IMG/VR virus record: IMGVR_UViG_3300044641_009805
Span: 214,436 to 278,435 of that record
Direction: 5' to 3' (one strand)
Source of the DNA: a virus
Length of the DNA: 64,000 bases
Shown piece by piece: positions 26,657-34,954 of the stretch. The position numbers and the translations under genes were made by a program. Position 1 is the stretch's first letter; each line of letters begins with the position of its first letter. A model generated the notes under the pieces. The model saw only the letters and a list, made by a program, of their open reading frames with translations. It made no database searches and was not told where the DNA came from.

Positions 26657-27385
26657 ATGAACAAGCTTATAGATCCTCAAAAAATAGACTCGTTATTAAA
26701 AAAAGCTGTTAAGGACAGCATCTCCAAAAAAGCGCCATCTATTGGTTTAACGCCTCAAGCAGATCAGATAAATGAATCTTACGTTGCTGAGCCCAAGGTT
26801 TTTAAACAAGTAACTGAGTTTGTTACTCAAAAAACCAAAGATGCTCATTATGATCTCTACAAGGGCTACGTCGAATCATTCAACAAAGTATCTGCTGAAC
26901 TCGACACTTCAAAACGTGGAGATGCTAACCCTCGTCACTCATCGTATAAATCTCTGAAAAAAGATGAGGTTTATAACCTAAACGCGATTTGGCTTCACGA
27001 GTTATACTTCTCGAATTGTTTCGACCCACATTCTGAGATCACGATGGACTCTTTGTCTTATTTACGATTGGAACGAGATTTCGGCACATTTGAAGACTGG
27101 CAAAGAGATTTCATAGCGTGTTCAAACTCAGCAGGAGTTGGTTGGGCTGTTTGCGGATATCACATGTTTTTGCAGCGATATGTGAATACTTTCGTCGGAA
27201 GTCATGATGCGAATGTCATGTTGGGTATATACCCAGTGATCGTTCTAGACGTTTGGGAACATGCTTATCGTGATTACTTGAACGACAAACAGAGCTATAT
27301 AGTTTCTCAAATGAGAGAAATTAATTGGAATGTGGTTGAAGAAAGAGTTAAGAAAGCCGAGCAAATTGCGCAGGTATTAAAATGA
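26657..27385 (+). CDS. Fe/Mn superoxide dismutase-like protein
   Basis: 242 residues. The SOD fold is clear: HYDLYKGYVESFN matches the first-ligand helix, WLHELYFSNCFDP the second, and LDVWEHAYRDYLN the C-terminal pair. All four metal ligands are present (H64, H114, D198, H202), as is GVGW before them and INWNVVEERV at the end. It dismutates superoxide if active. An N-terminal extension of about 45 residues (DSLLKKAVKDSISKK) is unusual for SOD and resembles the shared peptide loosely. It is flanked by tag-bearing proteins, so it may be packaged in virions (inference). Confidence 0.82.
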   Translation: MNKLIDPQKIDSLLKKAVKDSISKKAPSIGLTPQADQINESYVAEPKVFKQVTEFVTQKTKDAHYDLYKGYVESFNKVSAELDTSKRGDANPRHSSYKSLKKDEVYNLNAIWLHELYFSNCFDPHSEITMDSLSYLRLERDFGTFEDWQRDFIACSNSAGVGWAVCGYHMFLQRYVNTFVGSHDANVMLGIYPVIVLDVWEHAYRDYLNDKQSYIVSQMREINWNVVEERVKKAEQIAQVLK

Positions 27386-27924
27386 AAATTCATTTAAAAG
27401 AGTTGAAAAAGATTATTAAAGATAGCGTATCTCATTTGCTCGAGGAGAAAAGCAAATCTTCTAAAGTAGAATCGGAAGACTCTTTAGACTCGCAAATAGA
27501 CTCTTACTTCGCCAAATATGAAAAAGAAGCGACCTCTGTTAAAAAAGAAGGATTTGATTTCAAAATCATGACGAGAAATTTTCTGTTAGAAGCAGAAGAT
27601 GACAAAGCAGGCAAAGATGATAAAGCTCAAGAAGCTCCATCTGATCTTACGATCGATGATATAGATCTAGAATCCTTTACAAACAGCGTAGTTCGTTTAA
27701 TTGATAACTACGATTCTCTTTTAGAGGTAAGAGACACTGTGGTTCGTAGAGCCGTAAATTTCTTATCAAAGAGTTATGATTCGAGCGTCATACAATCATT
27801 TAAAGAAATATTAGAAGAACAGTATGATATAGAAGTTGGCAAGAATCAATCAGAAGAAAAATTTTCGAAATTCCCAGCACCACCAGCCGATAGAGCTATG
27901 GGACCATCTGGAGGTGGTGCTTGA
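27382..27924 (+). CDS. Protein with N-terminal LKKIIKDS peptide (putative virion protein)
   Basis: 180 residues. MKIHLKELKKIIKDSVSHLLEE is a shared-peptide variant, with LLE as a possible cleavage site. The rest is acidic and helical, with an RLIDNYDSLLEVRDTV domain and a Gly/Pro tail. ATGA-coupled to the SOD gene. No recognised family. Confidence 0.6.
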   Translation: MKIHLKELKKIIKDSVSHLLEEKSKSSKVESEDSLDSQIDSYFAKYEKEATSVKKEGFDFKIMTRNFLLEAEDDKAGKDDKAQEAPSDLTIDDIDLESFTNSVVRLIDNYDSLLEVRDTVVRRAVNFLSKSYDSSVIQSFKEILEEQYDIEVGKNQSEEKFSKFPAPPADRAMGPSGGGA

Positions 27925-28259
27925 TCAGAACTGACATTTTGCATGATAGAAAATGCATTCATGTTAAATTGAAGAAAGATGTTCATCTACGTCTAAGAGA
28001 AAAATTATTCGCTTACCAGTTGTCTATACAATCTGTTTTTGATGAATTTGCGATGTTGATTGTTACGGAGGATCGAAAAGCAATAAAAATGCTGGAAGAT
28101 CTTGCGCTAAAAAGAGCTCAGGCTGAATTAGAAAAACCAATTAGGAAATTTACAGGAAGTCGTGAACGTATTGATGAACTAGATCATAACACGCTGTATA
28201 ATATGATCAATGCAGAAGACAAAAGAGGAAAGCGAAAAAAAGAAGATGAGTCTGCTTGA
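27921..28259 (+). CDS. Ribbon-helix-helix-like phage protein
   Basis: 112 residues with a TTG start overlapping the previous TGA. IHVKLKKDVHLRLREKLFAYQLSIQSVFDEF has the strand-helix-helix rhythm of RHH DNA-binding phage proteins, followed by a charged helix. Could be a small transcription regulator; moderate confidence only. Confidence 0.5.
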   Translation: MIRTDILHDRKCIHVKLKKDVHLRLREKLFAYQLSIQSVFDEFAMLIVTEDRKAIKMLEDLALKRAQAELEKPIRKFTGSRERIDELDHNTLYNMINAEDKRGKRKKEDESA

Positions 28260-28500
28260 AGAGATTATCGATGTCGCAATAGGGTCTTCTCGAGTCATGT
28301 CAACCGTCGTCAATAACATGTTGGTGTTGACCAATGAGATAAAAAGCATCAAAGAATCTTTGTCGACTCTTACTAAAGCGTTACACGTTCATCAAATTGC
28401 TATCTCTGAACTGATGGAAAACTTAACGCAAGATTCTATTAGAGAAAATTTTGAAGACGTAGGTCAAATAAAAAATGCGAGAAAAGACAAACCAAATTGA
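28246..28500 (+). CDS. Coiled-coil hypothetical protein
   Basis: 84 residues from ATG 28246 (overlaps the previous gene by 14 nt). Long amphipathic helix with heptad-like pattern (NNMLVLTNEIKSIKESLSTLT). No TM or known domain. Sits in front of a likely lysis cassette. Confidence 0.55.
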   Translation: MSLLEEIIDVAIGSSRVMSTVVNNMLVLTNEIKSIKESLSTLTKALHVHQIAISELMENLTQDSIRENFEDVGQIKNARKDKPN

Positions 28501-28501
28501 T

Positions 28502-28885
28502 ATGAGCAAGTTATTACCTTTTTTGAAAAAAAATTGGAGATATTTTGCGATTGCGATTTTTACTATTTTAGTGTTGTTATTCTTGCAAAAAGATAGAATC
28601 TCTTTAACGCAACAACTTCAATCTACTCGAACAGCGTACGAAGAAAGAATCAGTCAGATTGAAAATGCAAGAAAAGAAGAACGCAGACAAAATGATGAAG
28701 CGTTGTCACAACTAAAGAAAAAGCTTGTTGATGTCCAAAAACAGTATGACGATGCAAAAGTAGAATTAGAAAAAAAGAAAAAAGAAGAAATAAAAGATCT
28801 TGTCGAAAAGTACTCAGACGACCCAGAAGAGCTAGCAAAGAAGCTTTCTGAAGTTACGGGATTTAAGATAATTCTTCCGGAGTAA
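28502..28885 (+). CDS. Membrane-anchored coiled coil, i-spanin-like
   Basis: 127 residues from ATG 28502. One N-terminal transmembrane segment (YFAIAIFTILVLLFL), then a long periplasmic-type coiled coil rich in K/E/Q and a short C-terminal tail. This is the architecture of Rz-type inner-membrane spanins. An in-frame start at 28475 would add nine residues. It is followed by a signal-peptide protein and a two-TM protein, together resembling a lysis module; lysozyme is separate at 49108. Confidence 0.5.
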   Translation: MSKLLPFLKKNWRYFAIAIFTILVLLFLQKDRISLTQQLQSTRTAYEERISQIENARKEERRQNDEALSQLKKKLVDVQKQYDDAKVELEKKKKEEIKDLVEKYSDDPEELAKKLSEVTGFKIILPE

Positions 28886-28887
28886 AT

Positions 28888-29418
28888 ATGAAAAAAATTA
28901 TACCGTTGTTCTTATCTGCATTTATATTCACGATTTCTTCTTGGGCTGTTTCTGATGAAAAGAAAGGTCCTAATGTTGAACTGTCTAAAGTTGTCAAAGA
29001 CGTTGTTCCTGAGATGCCTAGTTCTGAAAAAGACTTGACAGCAATTTCTCCTATGCGAAAATCTCAGTTTGCTCCTTTTACTGGTGTCTTGCTGTCTCCG
29101 ATGGCTATTGCGACGATCATCTCTGAAATAAAGTTTCAACAAGAAAAGATTGATATTGAAGTAAAGAAAGCAGTAGAAACAACGACGGCAGAATTTGCAT
29201 ACAAACAGCAAATCTTTGAAAATAGATGTACAGCAGATAAAAAATTGTTAGAAGTCAGCGTAGAAGAAAAGAAAAAGCAAATTGAATTGTTAGACTCTAC
29301 CATCAAAGCAGAAATAGAATCAAGACCAAATCCAGTCATGTGGTCTTTATTGGGCCTTGCTGCAGGCGTTGTCGTAACAACAACAACAGCTTCTATAATA
29401 ACAGCCGTTTCTAATTGA
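28888..29418 (+). CDS. Signal-peptide protein with C-terminal membrane segment
   Basis: 176 residues. N-terminal signal peptide (MKKIIPLFLSAFIFTISSWA), a central helix (VSVEEKKKQIELLDSTIKAE) and a C-terminal hydrophobic segment (WSLLGLAAGVVVTTTTASII). No lipobox, so not a classical o-spanin. Probably acts in the envelope with its neighbours, for example in lysis. Confidence 0.55.
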   Translation: MKKIIPLFLSAFIFTISSWAVSDEKKGPNVELSKVVKDVVPEMPSSEKDLTAISPMRKSQFAPFTGVLLSPMAIATIISEIKFQQEKIDIEVKKAVETTTAEFAYKQQIFENRCTADKKLLEVSVEEKKKQIELLDSTIKAEIESRPNPVMWSLLGLAAGVVVTTTTASIITAVSN

Positions 29419-29429
29419 GGAAAATTACA

Positions 29430-29777
29430 ATGAGAAGAAATAACAGCATCCCGCCTCCTACTCTTGAACCGTTTATGGCAAAACCAGTAAAAATTGTTGA
29501 GAATGAAGAAAAGAAATCTTCCGCTATCCCGTGGTGGTGGATGAGGAACGACAAAGGTCGTAAATCAGTGAGCGTGACATTCGCGTCAATTTCATTTTTA
29601 GTGACAACTTTAGTCTATCTTGTTGCAGCTTTTGAAAAATTAGGACCGGTATCCTTTAGACCTTTTGACGTAGGGGCGTGCATGGCTTATTTCTTGCCAG
29701 CTTTAAGCTTGTATTTTGGTAGAAGGTTAACTGAGGCAAAGTATTCTTCCACGCCTGAAACAAAATCTGATCAGTAA
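29430..29777 (+). CDS. Two-TM phage membrane protein, holin candidate
   Basis: 115 residues from ATG 29430. Cytoplasmic N-terminus with WWWMRNDKGRKSVSV, first TM (FASISFLVTTLVYLVAAF), loop, second TM (CMAYFLPALSLYFGRRL) ending in basic residues. Similar small proteins occur in marine phages. Holin function is inferred from size, topology and location beside spanin-like genes. Confidence 0.5.
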   Translation: MRRNNSIPPPTLEPFMAKPVKIVENEEKKSSAIPWWWMRNDKGRKSVSVTFASISFLVTTLVYLVAAFEKLGPVSFRPFDVGACMAYFLPALSLYFGRRLTEAKYSSTPETKSDQ

Positions 29778-29812
29778 ATTAGGAAATAACGTTATAGTTA
29801 TCGAAGTATATT

Positions 29813-30763
29813 ATGAACTCGATTGTCATAACAGAATCTGCTTTGAGAGAGTTTTTGAGAGAGATGTTAGATTCTCCGTCGACGAATAGTCATTTAGATG
29901 GAAATATGCCTGTTAGAATAAGTCCCGTTGTAGCTCCTGATGCTGCCGAGGTCAATTCTGCTAATTCTAATTTCACACCTCAAAATAAAGTCGAGTTGTT
30001 ATCTGCTTTGCGCACAATATGCAACGTAGAAGACGATCAAGTTCCCGCTGTTTACATAGCTGTAAAAGATGCGCTAGAGAAGCAAGGTGAAGAGATGAAG
30101 AATACCCAAGTTGAATCAACTATTCGTGCTACGGTTAGAAAACTATTATCTGAAATTTCAGCATCAGAAAAACGCCAAATGGCTGCCGACAAGTTGTGGA
30201 GTGAACTACCCAAAGTAGATCCTTCTACTTATCCACAAGTAACGAAGGTAGATCCAGGGGTTTCTAGTAAATCAGGAACTCCAGCAGAACAAAAAGCAAA
30301 ATTTGAAAAGAATAAATCGCAGCTTCAAAAAACATTTTCAACTATGAAAATGTCAGACTTAGAAGATGAAGCAGAATCAGAACCGACAGGACGTAAGAAT
30401 GTCATGATGACAGACGTTGGTGGTTCCTCATTTAAAGAGATTGCAAAAGAGCTAGGATTTGCTGCAGAATCTGGTGCAAAACAAGCCGTTGAGAAAGCTT
30501 TAGAAAAAGCTAAACTTGTGACTAAGATGGATTTATTCGATCCTGACACTTTAGAGATTTTAGTTCTACAATCAATGTCAGATTATATCGACGTTTTATC
30601 TTCGACTGGGGAACTTACACCTCAAGAAGTAAAGATGCTGAAAGATAATCCAGCTATAGTTAGAACGCTCGACGGATTTAGAGAATTTTTAGATAAAGAT
30701 TTAAGAAAAGCTAAAAAGACGCTTGAGACAGCAAAAAACGAATCTAGATTGCGTGGACGTTGA
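29813..30763 (+). CDS. Protein with N-terminal ALREFLREML peptide (putative virion protein)
   Basis: 316 residues. Shared-peptide variant near the N-terminus (ESALREFLREML, site LRE), and a second amphipathic copy near residue 105 (TIRATVRKLLSEIS). The C-terminal half is helical with no catalytic motif. Followed by the nitrilase gene with a 2-nt gap. Confidence 0.55.
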   Translation: MNSIVITESALREFLREMLDSPSTNSHLDGNMPVRISPVVAPDAAEVNSANSNFTPQNKVELLSALRTICNVEDDQVPAVYIAVKDALEKQGEEMKNTQVESTIRATVRKLLSEISASEKRQMAADKLWSELPKVDPSTYPQVTKVDPGVSSKSGTPAEQKAKFEKNKSQLQKTFSTMKMSDLEDEAESEPTGRKNVMMTDVGGSSFKEIAKELGFAAESGAKQAVEKALEKAKLVTKMDLFDPDTLEILVLQSMSDYIDVLSSTGELTPQEVKMLKDNPAIVRTLDGFREFLDKDLRKAKKTLETAKNESRLRGR

Positions 30764-30765
30764 AA

Positions 30766-31521
30766 ATGTTTAATGCTACCATAGCCGCTGCAGTACAATT
30801 CGAACCGAAGATTCTTGACGTACAAAAGAATCTTTCTACTGCTCGTTATCTTGCTCATGAAGCCGCAGCAAAAGGAGCGAGCGTAGTGGTACTACCAGAA
30901 TTGTGCATCAGCGGTTATGTATTGCGCAATAAACAAGAAGCTTCTCAATGTGCGCAAACTAGAGATGGTTACCAAACTGAAGCATTTCTGCCAATAGCTA
31001 AACAGTACAATTGTCACATCGTGGTCGGATACGTAGAATTGAATGAAGGAAAGCTGTATAATTCAGCTGTAGTCGTAGGTCCAAATGGCGTTAGCGCTAA
31101 TTTTCAAAAACACAATCTTTGGGCTAACGATTATTTGTGGGCAGAGTCTTCAGAAGCATTTAATCCCGTTGTTATAACAAGAGCTGGTCGACTTGGCGCT
31201 TTGATCTGTAGAGATGCTATGAATGTCTATAGAGAAAGTTACAAGTTTTACAAAGAAGATCAAAAATTCTATAGAAAAGGGTCGGTTGATACTATAGCAT
31301 TATTGACAAACTGGGGTGGGAATGTAGGTCATCCGGATCATACATGGGTAGAACTTGCCGAACAAACGAATGCAAATATCATCGTTTCTAATCGTGTTGG
31401 AAAAGAAAGAGATTTGACATTCAAAGGCGGTTCTTGTATAGTTACTCGCAACAAACAAGTCTACACACATGGTTCCAGCTTTTTGAACGAAGCCGTCGTT
31501 GGTGGTATAATTGAACTATGA
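30766..31521 (+). CDS. Carbon-nitrogen hydrolase (nitrilase superfamily)
   Basis: 251 residues from ATG 30766. Catalytic Glu-Lys-Cys triad: E45 in VVLPELCISGY, K115 in FQKHNLW, C148 in ALICRDAMN. Hydrolyses a non-peptide C-N bond (amide, carbamoyl or nitrile); the substrate cannot be deduced. Related to predicted amidases such as N-carbamoylputrescine amidase. Ending IVTRNKQVYTHGS is family-typical. Unusual phage cargo. Confidence 0.88.
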   Translation: MFNATIAAAVQFEPKILDVQKNLSTARYLAHEAAAKGASVVVLPELCISGYVLRNKQEASQCAQTRDGYQTEAFLPIAKQYNCHIVVGYVELNEGKLYNSAVVVGPNGVSANFQKHNLWANDYLWAESSEAFNPVVITRAGRLGALICRDAMNVYRESYKFYKEDQKFYRKGSVDTIALLTNWGGNVGHPDHTWVELAEQTNANIIVSNRVGKERDLTFKGGSCIVTRNKQVYTHGSSFLNEAVVGGIIEL

Positions 31522-31898
31522 AGCTTGTAGAAATCAACCGAAATTTTATACGCGATTCTTTCAGATCGATCGTCGATGCCCCGGTTAAGGTTGTAAAGAA
31601 TGTTGATAAACCAATCATAGCGATTGAAAAATGGTCCTTTCTTGATGACGGAAATTCTTATGTAAAGAAGTTTTTCTTTGAAAGCCTACAAGATAGAAAC
31701 AGATTTGTAACATCTCTATTAAGTTACGAGTCAGAGTCTGGTCATCATGCTAGATTAAGAATAGACAAAAAAATAGTTTTTGTAGAACTAGAAACTCTAG
31801 AAAAGAACAAAACGACAGAGCTAGACAAAGCTTACAGCAGATATGCGGATTTAATTTGTAAAGACATAGCGTATAATCCGCTGTATGAAAGAGAATGA
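31518..31898 (+). CDS. Pterin-carbinolamine dehydratase-like fold protein
   Basis: 126 residues. The pattern W-x-F ... KKFFFESLQDRNRFVTSLL ... ESGHHARLRID ... VFVELETLEKNKTTELDKAY recalls the alpha/beta PCD fold, with HH at the position of the PCD His-His pair. Similar phage proteins are often labelled PCD-like. Enzymatic activity is not established. Overlaps both neighbours. Confidence 0.4.
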   Translation: MKLVEINRNFIRDSFRSIVDAPVKVVKNVDKPIIAIEKWSFLDDGNSYVKKFFFESLQDRNRFVTSLLSYESESGHHARLRIDKKIVFVELETLEKNKTTELDKAYSRYADLICKDIAYNPLYERE

Positions 31899-32265
31899 TT
31901 CTAGAATTTTAGTCAGCAAAGAACTTGAAGGTCAGATACCTGACATAGAAGGATCTTTGTCTGATTATTTGTTTTCAGCTGTTTGCATTTATCTTAAAGA
32001 TTCTAATGCTTCATTGGAGCTAGATGGCCCCATTACATCATTTTCTATTTCCAATGAAGTTAGTATTAACATGAAAATGCAAATTGATAAAGCTTTTCAT
32101 ATAATGAAGTTGAAAAGCTTTTTAAAGTTTGATGATGTCAACTTTGTTTTAAAAGACAACTTAATAAAATTGAACGGTCATTATGCAGTTCAACAAGTGA
32201 AAATGTTAGACATCAACGTTGAAGATCAAGAGTGCAATCTAGAATTAAGCATTAAATCTGTTTAA
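31885..32265 (+). CDS. Hypothetical protein
   Basis: 126 residues, mixed alpha/beta, no motif that I recognise. Overlaps the PCD-like gene by 14 nt. The C-terminal half (VKMLDINVEDQECNLELSIKS) is a beta-hairpin-like stretch. Confidence 0.5.
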   Translation: MKENDSRILVSKELEGQIPDIEGSLSDYLFSAVCIYLKDSNASLELDGPITSFSISNEVSINMKMQIDKAFHIMKLKSFLKFDDVNFVLKDNLIKLNGHYAVQQVKMLDINVEDQECNLELSIKSV

Positions 32266-32314
32266 TGATTGATTCAAGCGTCTAATATATAGTTATACCA
32301 GGAGTCACGTCACA

Positions 32315-32482
32315 ATGGAACGAGATGAACAAGATATAAATTTTGACAAATTTATGGATGATATTCTCATTAAAGAGTCAAAGAAAAAGCAGGAATTAGT
32401 TGAAGAAACTCCGCAACGTAAATATGTAAAAAAGTATACAGAGCGTGCTTCAAATCGCATTAGATTTTCTAAGGTGTTATGA
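32315..32482 (+). CDS. 55-residue charged protein with tag-like peptide
   Basis: Short gene starting at ATG 32315 with AGGAG about 12 nt upstream, ending in a TGA that overlaps ATG 32479 (ATGA). Translation: MERDEQDINFDKFMDDILIK then ESKKKQELVEETPQRK and a basic tail. DKFMDDILIKES resembles the shared amphipathic peptide. The good ribosome site and coupling support a real gene. Confidence 0.55.
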   Translation: MERDEQDINFDKFMDDILIKESKKKQELVEETPQRKYVKKYTERASNRIRFSKVL

Positions 32483-32979
32483 TGTCTAATCGTCCTACTA
32501 TAAAATCTGGAGAAACGCTTAGCAGTTTTTTATCTGAGATTATTAAAGAATCTTATTCTGAAAAGATAAGACTGTCTGAGAAAAAAGATGCGGAAGCTTT
32601 ATCAACAGGAGATATTTCTGTCGAGGACGTGGTCGATAAGTTGAACGTAATTCGATCAGGAAAATCTTTTAAGGATGAAGAAGTTCTAGCAAATATGCAA
32701 AAATACTTAGAAGATCTTGACAAGCCAGAAAAAACAGCGCTTCTTGCATTTTTAAAGGGCATATCTGAAATAGTTACTGCAGGTGTATCAGGAGCCAAAG
32801 CGTTTGAACCAACAGACACTCCTTCTAAAGTGAAGATGAAAAAGAAGTCATCTGAAAAGCAAAAGGTTTCTGTCACGCCGAATGTGATAAAAAAGCCAGA
32901 GTCTGAAGAGACTACAAAGTCTTCTAGTCCTTCAGAAGATACTTCTCCTCCTGCCCCGATTGAACCCAAGAAGAAATAG
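32479..32979 (+). CDS. Protein with N-terminal FLSEIIKES peptide and Pro/Ser-rich tail
   Basis: 166 residues. Near the N-terminus TLSSFLSEIIKESYSEK, a shared-peptide variant with an IKE site. A helical middle (FKDEEVLANMQKYLEDLD) precedes a disordered Lys/Ser/Pro-rich tail. Possible small virion or scaffold protein. No known family. Confidence 0.55.
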   Translation: MMSNRPTIKSGETLSSFLSEIIKESYSEKIRLSEKKDAEALSTGDISVEDVVDKLNVIRSGKSFKDEEVLANMQKYLEDLDKPEKTALLAFLKGISEIVTAGVSGAKAFEPTDTPSKVKMKKKSSEKQKVSVTPNVIKKPESEETTKSSSPSEDTSPPAPIEPKKK

Positions 32980-32988
32980 TATTATAAT
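32960..32988 (+). promoter_or_regulatory. Sigma70-type promoter
   Basis: TTGAAC, 17-nt spacer, TATAAT at 32983-32988; 9 nt to ATG 32998. Lies partly inside the preceding gene's end. Confidence 0.65.
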
Positions 32989-32997
32989 TCAATCATT

Positions 32998-33207
32998 ATG
33001 GAAGAAGTTAGGCGAATACATTTACATGATGGTGAAGTGCTTGAAGTCTCTATGAGACCAGGATTTCTTGAAAGAATCTCTTCACATTTTCAGCTAGCTA
33101 AAGCTGAAAACGTAACAGATGATCACATACGTATGTACATATTTGATGTATTTAAAAATGCGATAGACAAGGCTGAAAATGAAGGATTCAGAGAAAATTC
33201 TGCTTGA
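32998..33207 (+). CDS. Small hypothetical protein
   Basis: 69 residues, charged, no motif (EEVRRIHLHDGEVLEVSMRP). A clear promoter (TTGAAC-17-TATAAT) ends 9 nt upstream. Overlaps the next gene by 29 nt. Confidence 0.55.
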   Translation: MEEVRRIHLHDGEVLEVSMRPGFLERISSHFQLAKAENVTDDHIRMYIFDVFKNAIDKAENEGFRENSA

Positions 33208-33451
33208 ATATGTTACTTTAATACTTGAAAAAAAGATTAGAGAAGCCGACATATCTGACGGTCAAAAGGCCAAATGGGGATCAAGAAAACACATCTCAGA
33301 TCTCAAGCGCCGTTTGAAAGAAGCTGAGTACTGGCGTGACAAGCAAAAGAAGGGCTCTGAAAAAAGAGCCCATTATAGAAATGTTGTTAATGACATCAAA
33401 CGTCAGTTAAAAGCTGCTATAAAAAAAGAAAAAGTTGAAGACGAAAAGTAA
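33179..33451 (+). CDS. Helical basic protein with N-terminal LLEYVTLILEKK peptide
   Basis: 90 residues. KILLEYVTLILEKKIRE is close to LLREYVRRIL of the 35182 protein. The rest is a Lys/Arg-rich helix (SDLKRRLKEAEYWRDKQKKG) that could bind DNA or act as a scaffold. It ends inside a long palindrome shared with the convergent gene. Confidence 0.55.
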   Translation: MKDSEKILLEYVTLILEKKIREADISDGQKAKWGSRKHISDLKRRLKEAEYWRDKQKKGSEKRAHYRNVVNDIKRQLKAAIKKEKVEDEK

Positions 33452-33468
33452 TTTTTACTTTTCGTCTT
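33438..33468. terminator. Bidirectional terminator formed by the ends of two convergent genes
   Basis: Perfect 14-bp stem (AAGACGAAAAGTAA / TTACTTTTCGTCTT) with a 3-nt centre. Both stop codons (TAA) lie in the stem, so both proteins end in Asp-Glu-Lys. T-rich sequence follows the stem on the plus strand and A-rich precedes it. Confidence 0.7.
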
Positions 33469-34480
33469 TTACAATTTCGTCTTTCTTAACTTTGCCGCTT
33501 TCAGGCTGCTGAGAGTTGATTAAACTTAGAATTTTTTCTTTTCCTGCGACGGAAACCACGATTCTTCCACCTTGCGTCGTCGCAACTATCGAGATAATAT
33601 CTTTTGTAGCAAAAAACAACGAATTATTCTCATACCACACAATGCCTACTGCATCTCCCACTGCGGCTTTGATAGCTTCAGCATTGATTATTTTGTAGAT
33701 GTTTTCCGGCGTGTAATCTTGCAAGTCGTTTTTCTTGAATTCATCCGACCATTTCTTTAGAAGATTTGCGAATTGTTTTTGACCAAATTCTGTCAAATCG
33801 CTGATGTCTGAAATACCCATTCTTACGAGTTTTAGTACGAATGGAGTGCTAGTAAGCAACTTTCCTTTTGCTGAACCCATCTTGATTCCAGCGGTTTTAG
33901 ACCCAGCTTTAACGTGCCAAGGTTCATTATTGATTGTTACATCATATAAAGAATTGCTTTTTTCACCAGTACTTGTGTTTTCAAACATCAGACGAATCAC
34001 AATTTCGCCTGCTCCAATTTGCATACCACCAGCTTTAGGATTAGTCGACAATCTTGCTACATCACGCAAAACTTCAGGCACATTTATTGACGTATTAGCA
34101 GGCGCCGCAGCCAGCTTAAATAAAGAAGCCTCTAGCTTCGCTGGATCTTTTTTTGAAAGTAGAATCTTAAGCTCGTCTCTTAGTACGTTTGTGCTTTCTA
34201 CAATTCCCTTTAGTTTTTCAGAAACTGCTGGGTCGATACGATCTATGCCTTGTAACAAATTTTCATAATCTTGGGATTCTTTCGCGGAAGGCTTTGACCC
34301 TTGCTCTACTGGAGATGTCCGATCTTTAGTTGTCGCCTTTAAAATAGAAGTTTTAATTTTCTTTGCGACTTTATCAGGAACTTCGAATTCTTCGTCATTA
34401 ATAGTGACTTTTACTTCAAGCAATTGTTTTACGTACTCTCTAAGCAATGTTACGCTGCTTTTTCTATTGTTATATGGCAT
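33455..34480 (-). CDS. 341-residue protein with N-terminal LLREYVKQLLEV peptide (putative virion protein)
   Basis: Minus-strand gene in an otherwise plus-strand region. N-terminal SVTLLREYVKQLLEVKV matches the shared peptide and has LLE as a possible [IL]xE site. The central part is a mixed alpha/beta domain (LYDVTINNEPWHVKAGSKTAGIKMG). No catalytic motif recognised. Confidence 0.55.
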   Translation of the reverse strand: MPYNNRKSSVTLLREYVKQLLEVKVTINDEEFEVPDKVAKKIKTSILKATTKDRTSPVEQGSKPSAKESQDYENLLQGIDRIDPAVSEKLKGIVESTNVLRDELKILLSKKDPAKLEASLFKLAAAPANTSINVPEVLRDVARLSTNPKAGGMQIGAGEIVIRLMFENTSTGEKSNSLYDVTINNEPWHVKAGSKTAGIKMGSAKGKLLTSTPFVLKLVRMGISDISDLTEFGQKQFANLLKKWSDEFKKNDLQDYTPENIYKIINAEAIKAAVGDAVGIVWYENNSLFFATKDIISIVATTQGGRIVVSVAGKEKILSLINSQQPESGKVKKDEIVKDEK

Positions 34481-34534
34481 ATCTAGATCTAATAATCCTA
34501 TATTTATCTACTTAACAGGATAAATTTAGAATTT

Positions 34535-34954
34535 ATGGTACCAACAAGATTTTCATGCGGAGCTGTAGTTTATAGAAAGCAACCTACTTGCACGCAAATC
34601 TTATTGGTGAAGCAGTCTACAAATGATGAAGCTTGGGGAATTCCGAAAGGCCACATGGAGTATGGCGAAACATACGTAGAGACAGCTGTTAGAGAAACCT
34701 TTGAAGAGGCTGGAATTGACATAAAAATAATCACGCAATTACCCCACGTGTTCATAACAAGAAAAAAATATAAAAAAATTGTGATACCTTTCCTAGCAAT
34801 ACAAACATGTGATCGTGAGCCGAGCAGCGGTCATGAAGCTTCAGAAGTCGTAGAAGCAAGATGGTTCGATATAAAAAAGTTGCCTCCGTTGTGCTCGTAT
34901 CAGCGTCCTATCTTCGATGCAGCTCTTTTGATGTTGGAGATGGGAAATGGATGA
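34535..34954 (+). CDS. NUDIX hydrolase
   Basis: 139 residues with a full Nudix box, GHMEYGETYVETAVRETFEEAGI (residues 39-61 by position; key Gly, Glu, Arg-Glu-x-x-Glu-Glu all present). Hydrolyses nucleoside diphosphate-X compounds; substrate unknown. The preceding KQSTNDEAWGIPKG is typical of diadenosine-polyphosphate or mRNA-cap-like Nudix enzymes. Adjacent to a divergent gene, with the promoter likely in 34481-34534. Confidence 0.88.
   Translation: MVPTRFSCGAVVYRKQPTCTQILLVKQSTNDEAWGIPKGHMEYGETYVETAVRETFEEAGIDIKIITQLPHVFITRKKYKKIVIPFLAIQTCDREPSSGHEASEVVEARWFDIKKLPPLCSYQRPIFDAALLMLEMGNG

Noticed and set aside
32553-32969. 138-codon minus-strand ORF
   Set aside because: Ser/Phe-rich shadow of the 32479 gene, which has coupling and a tag-like peptide.
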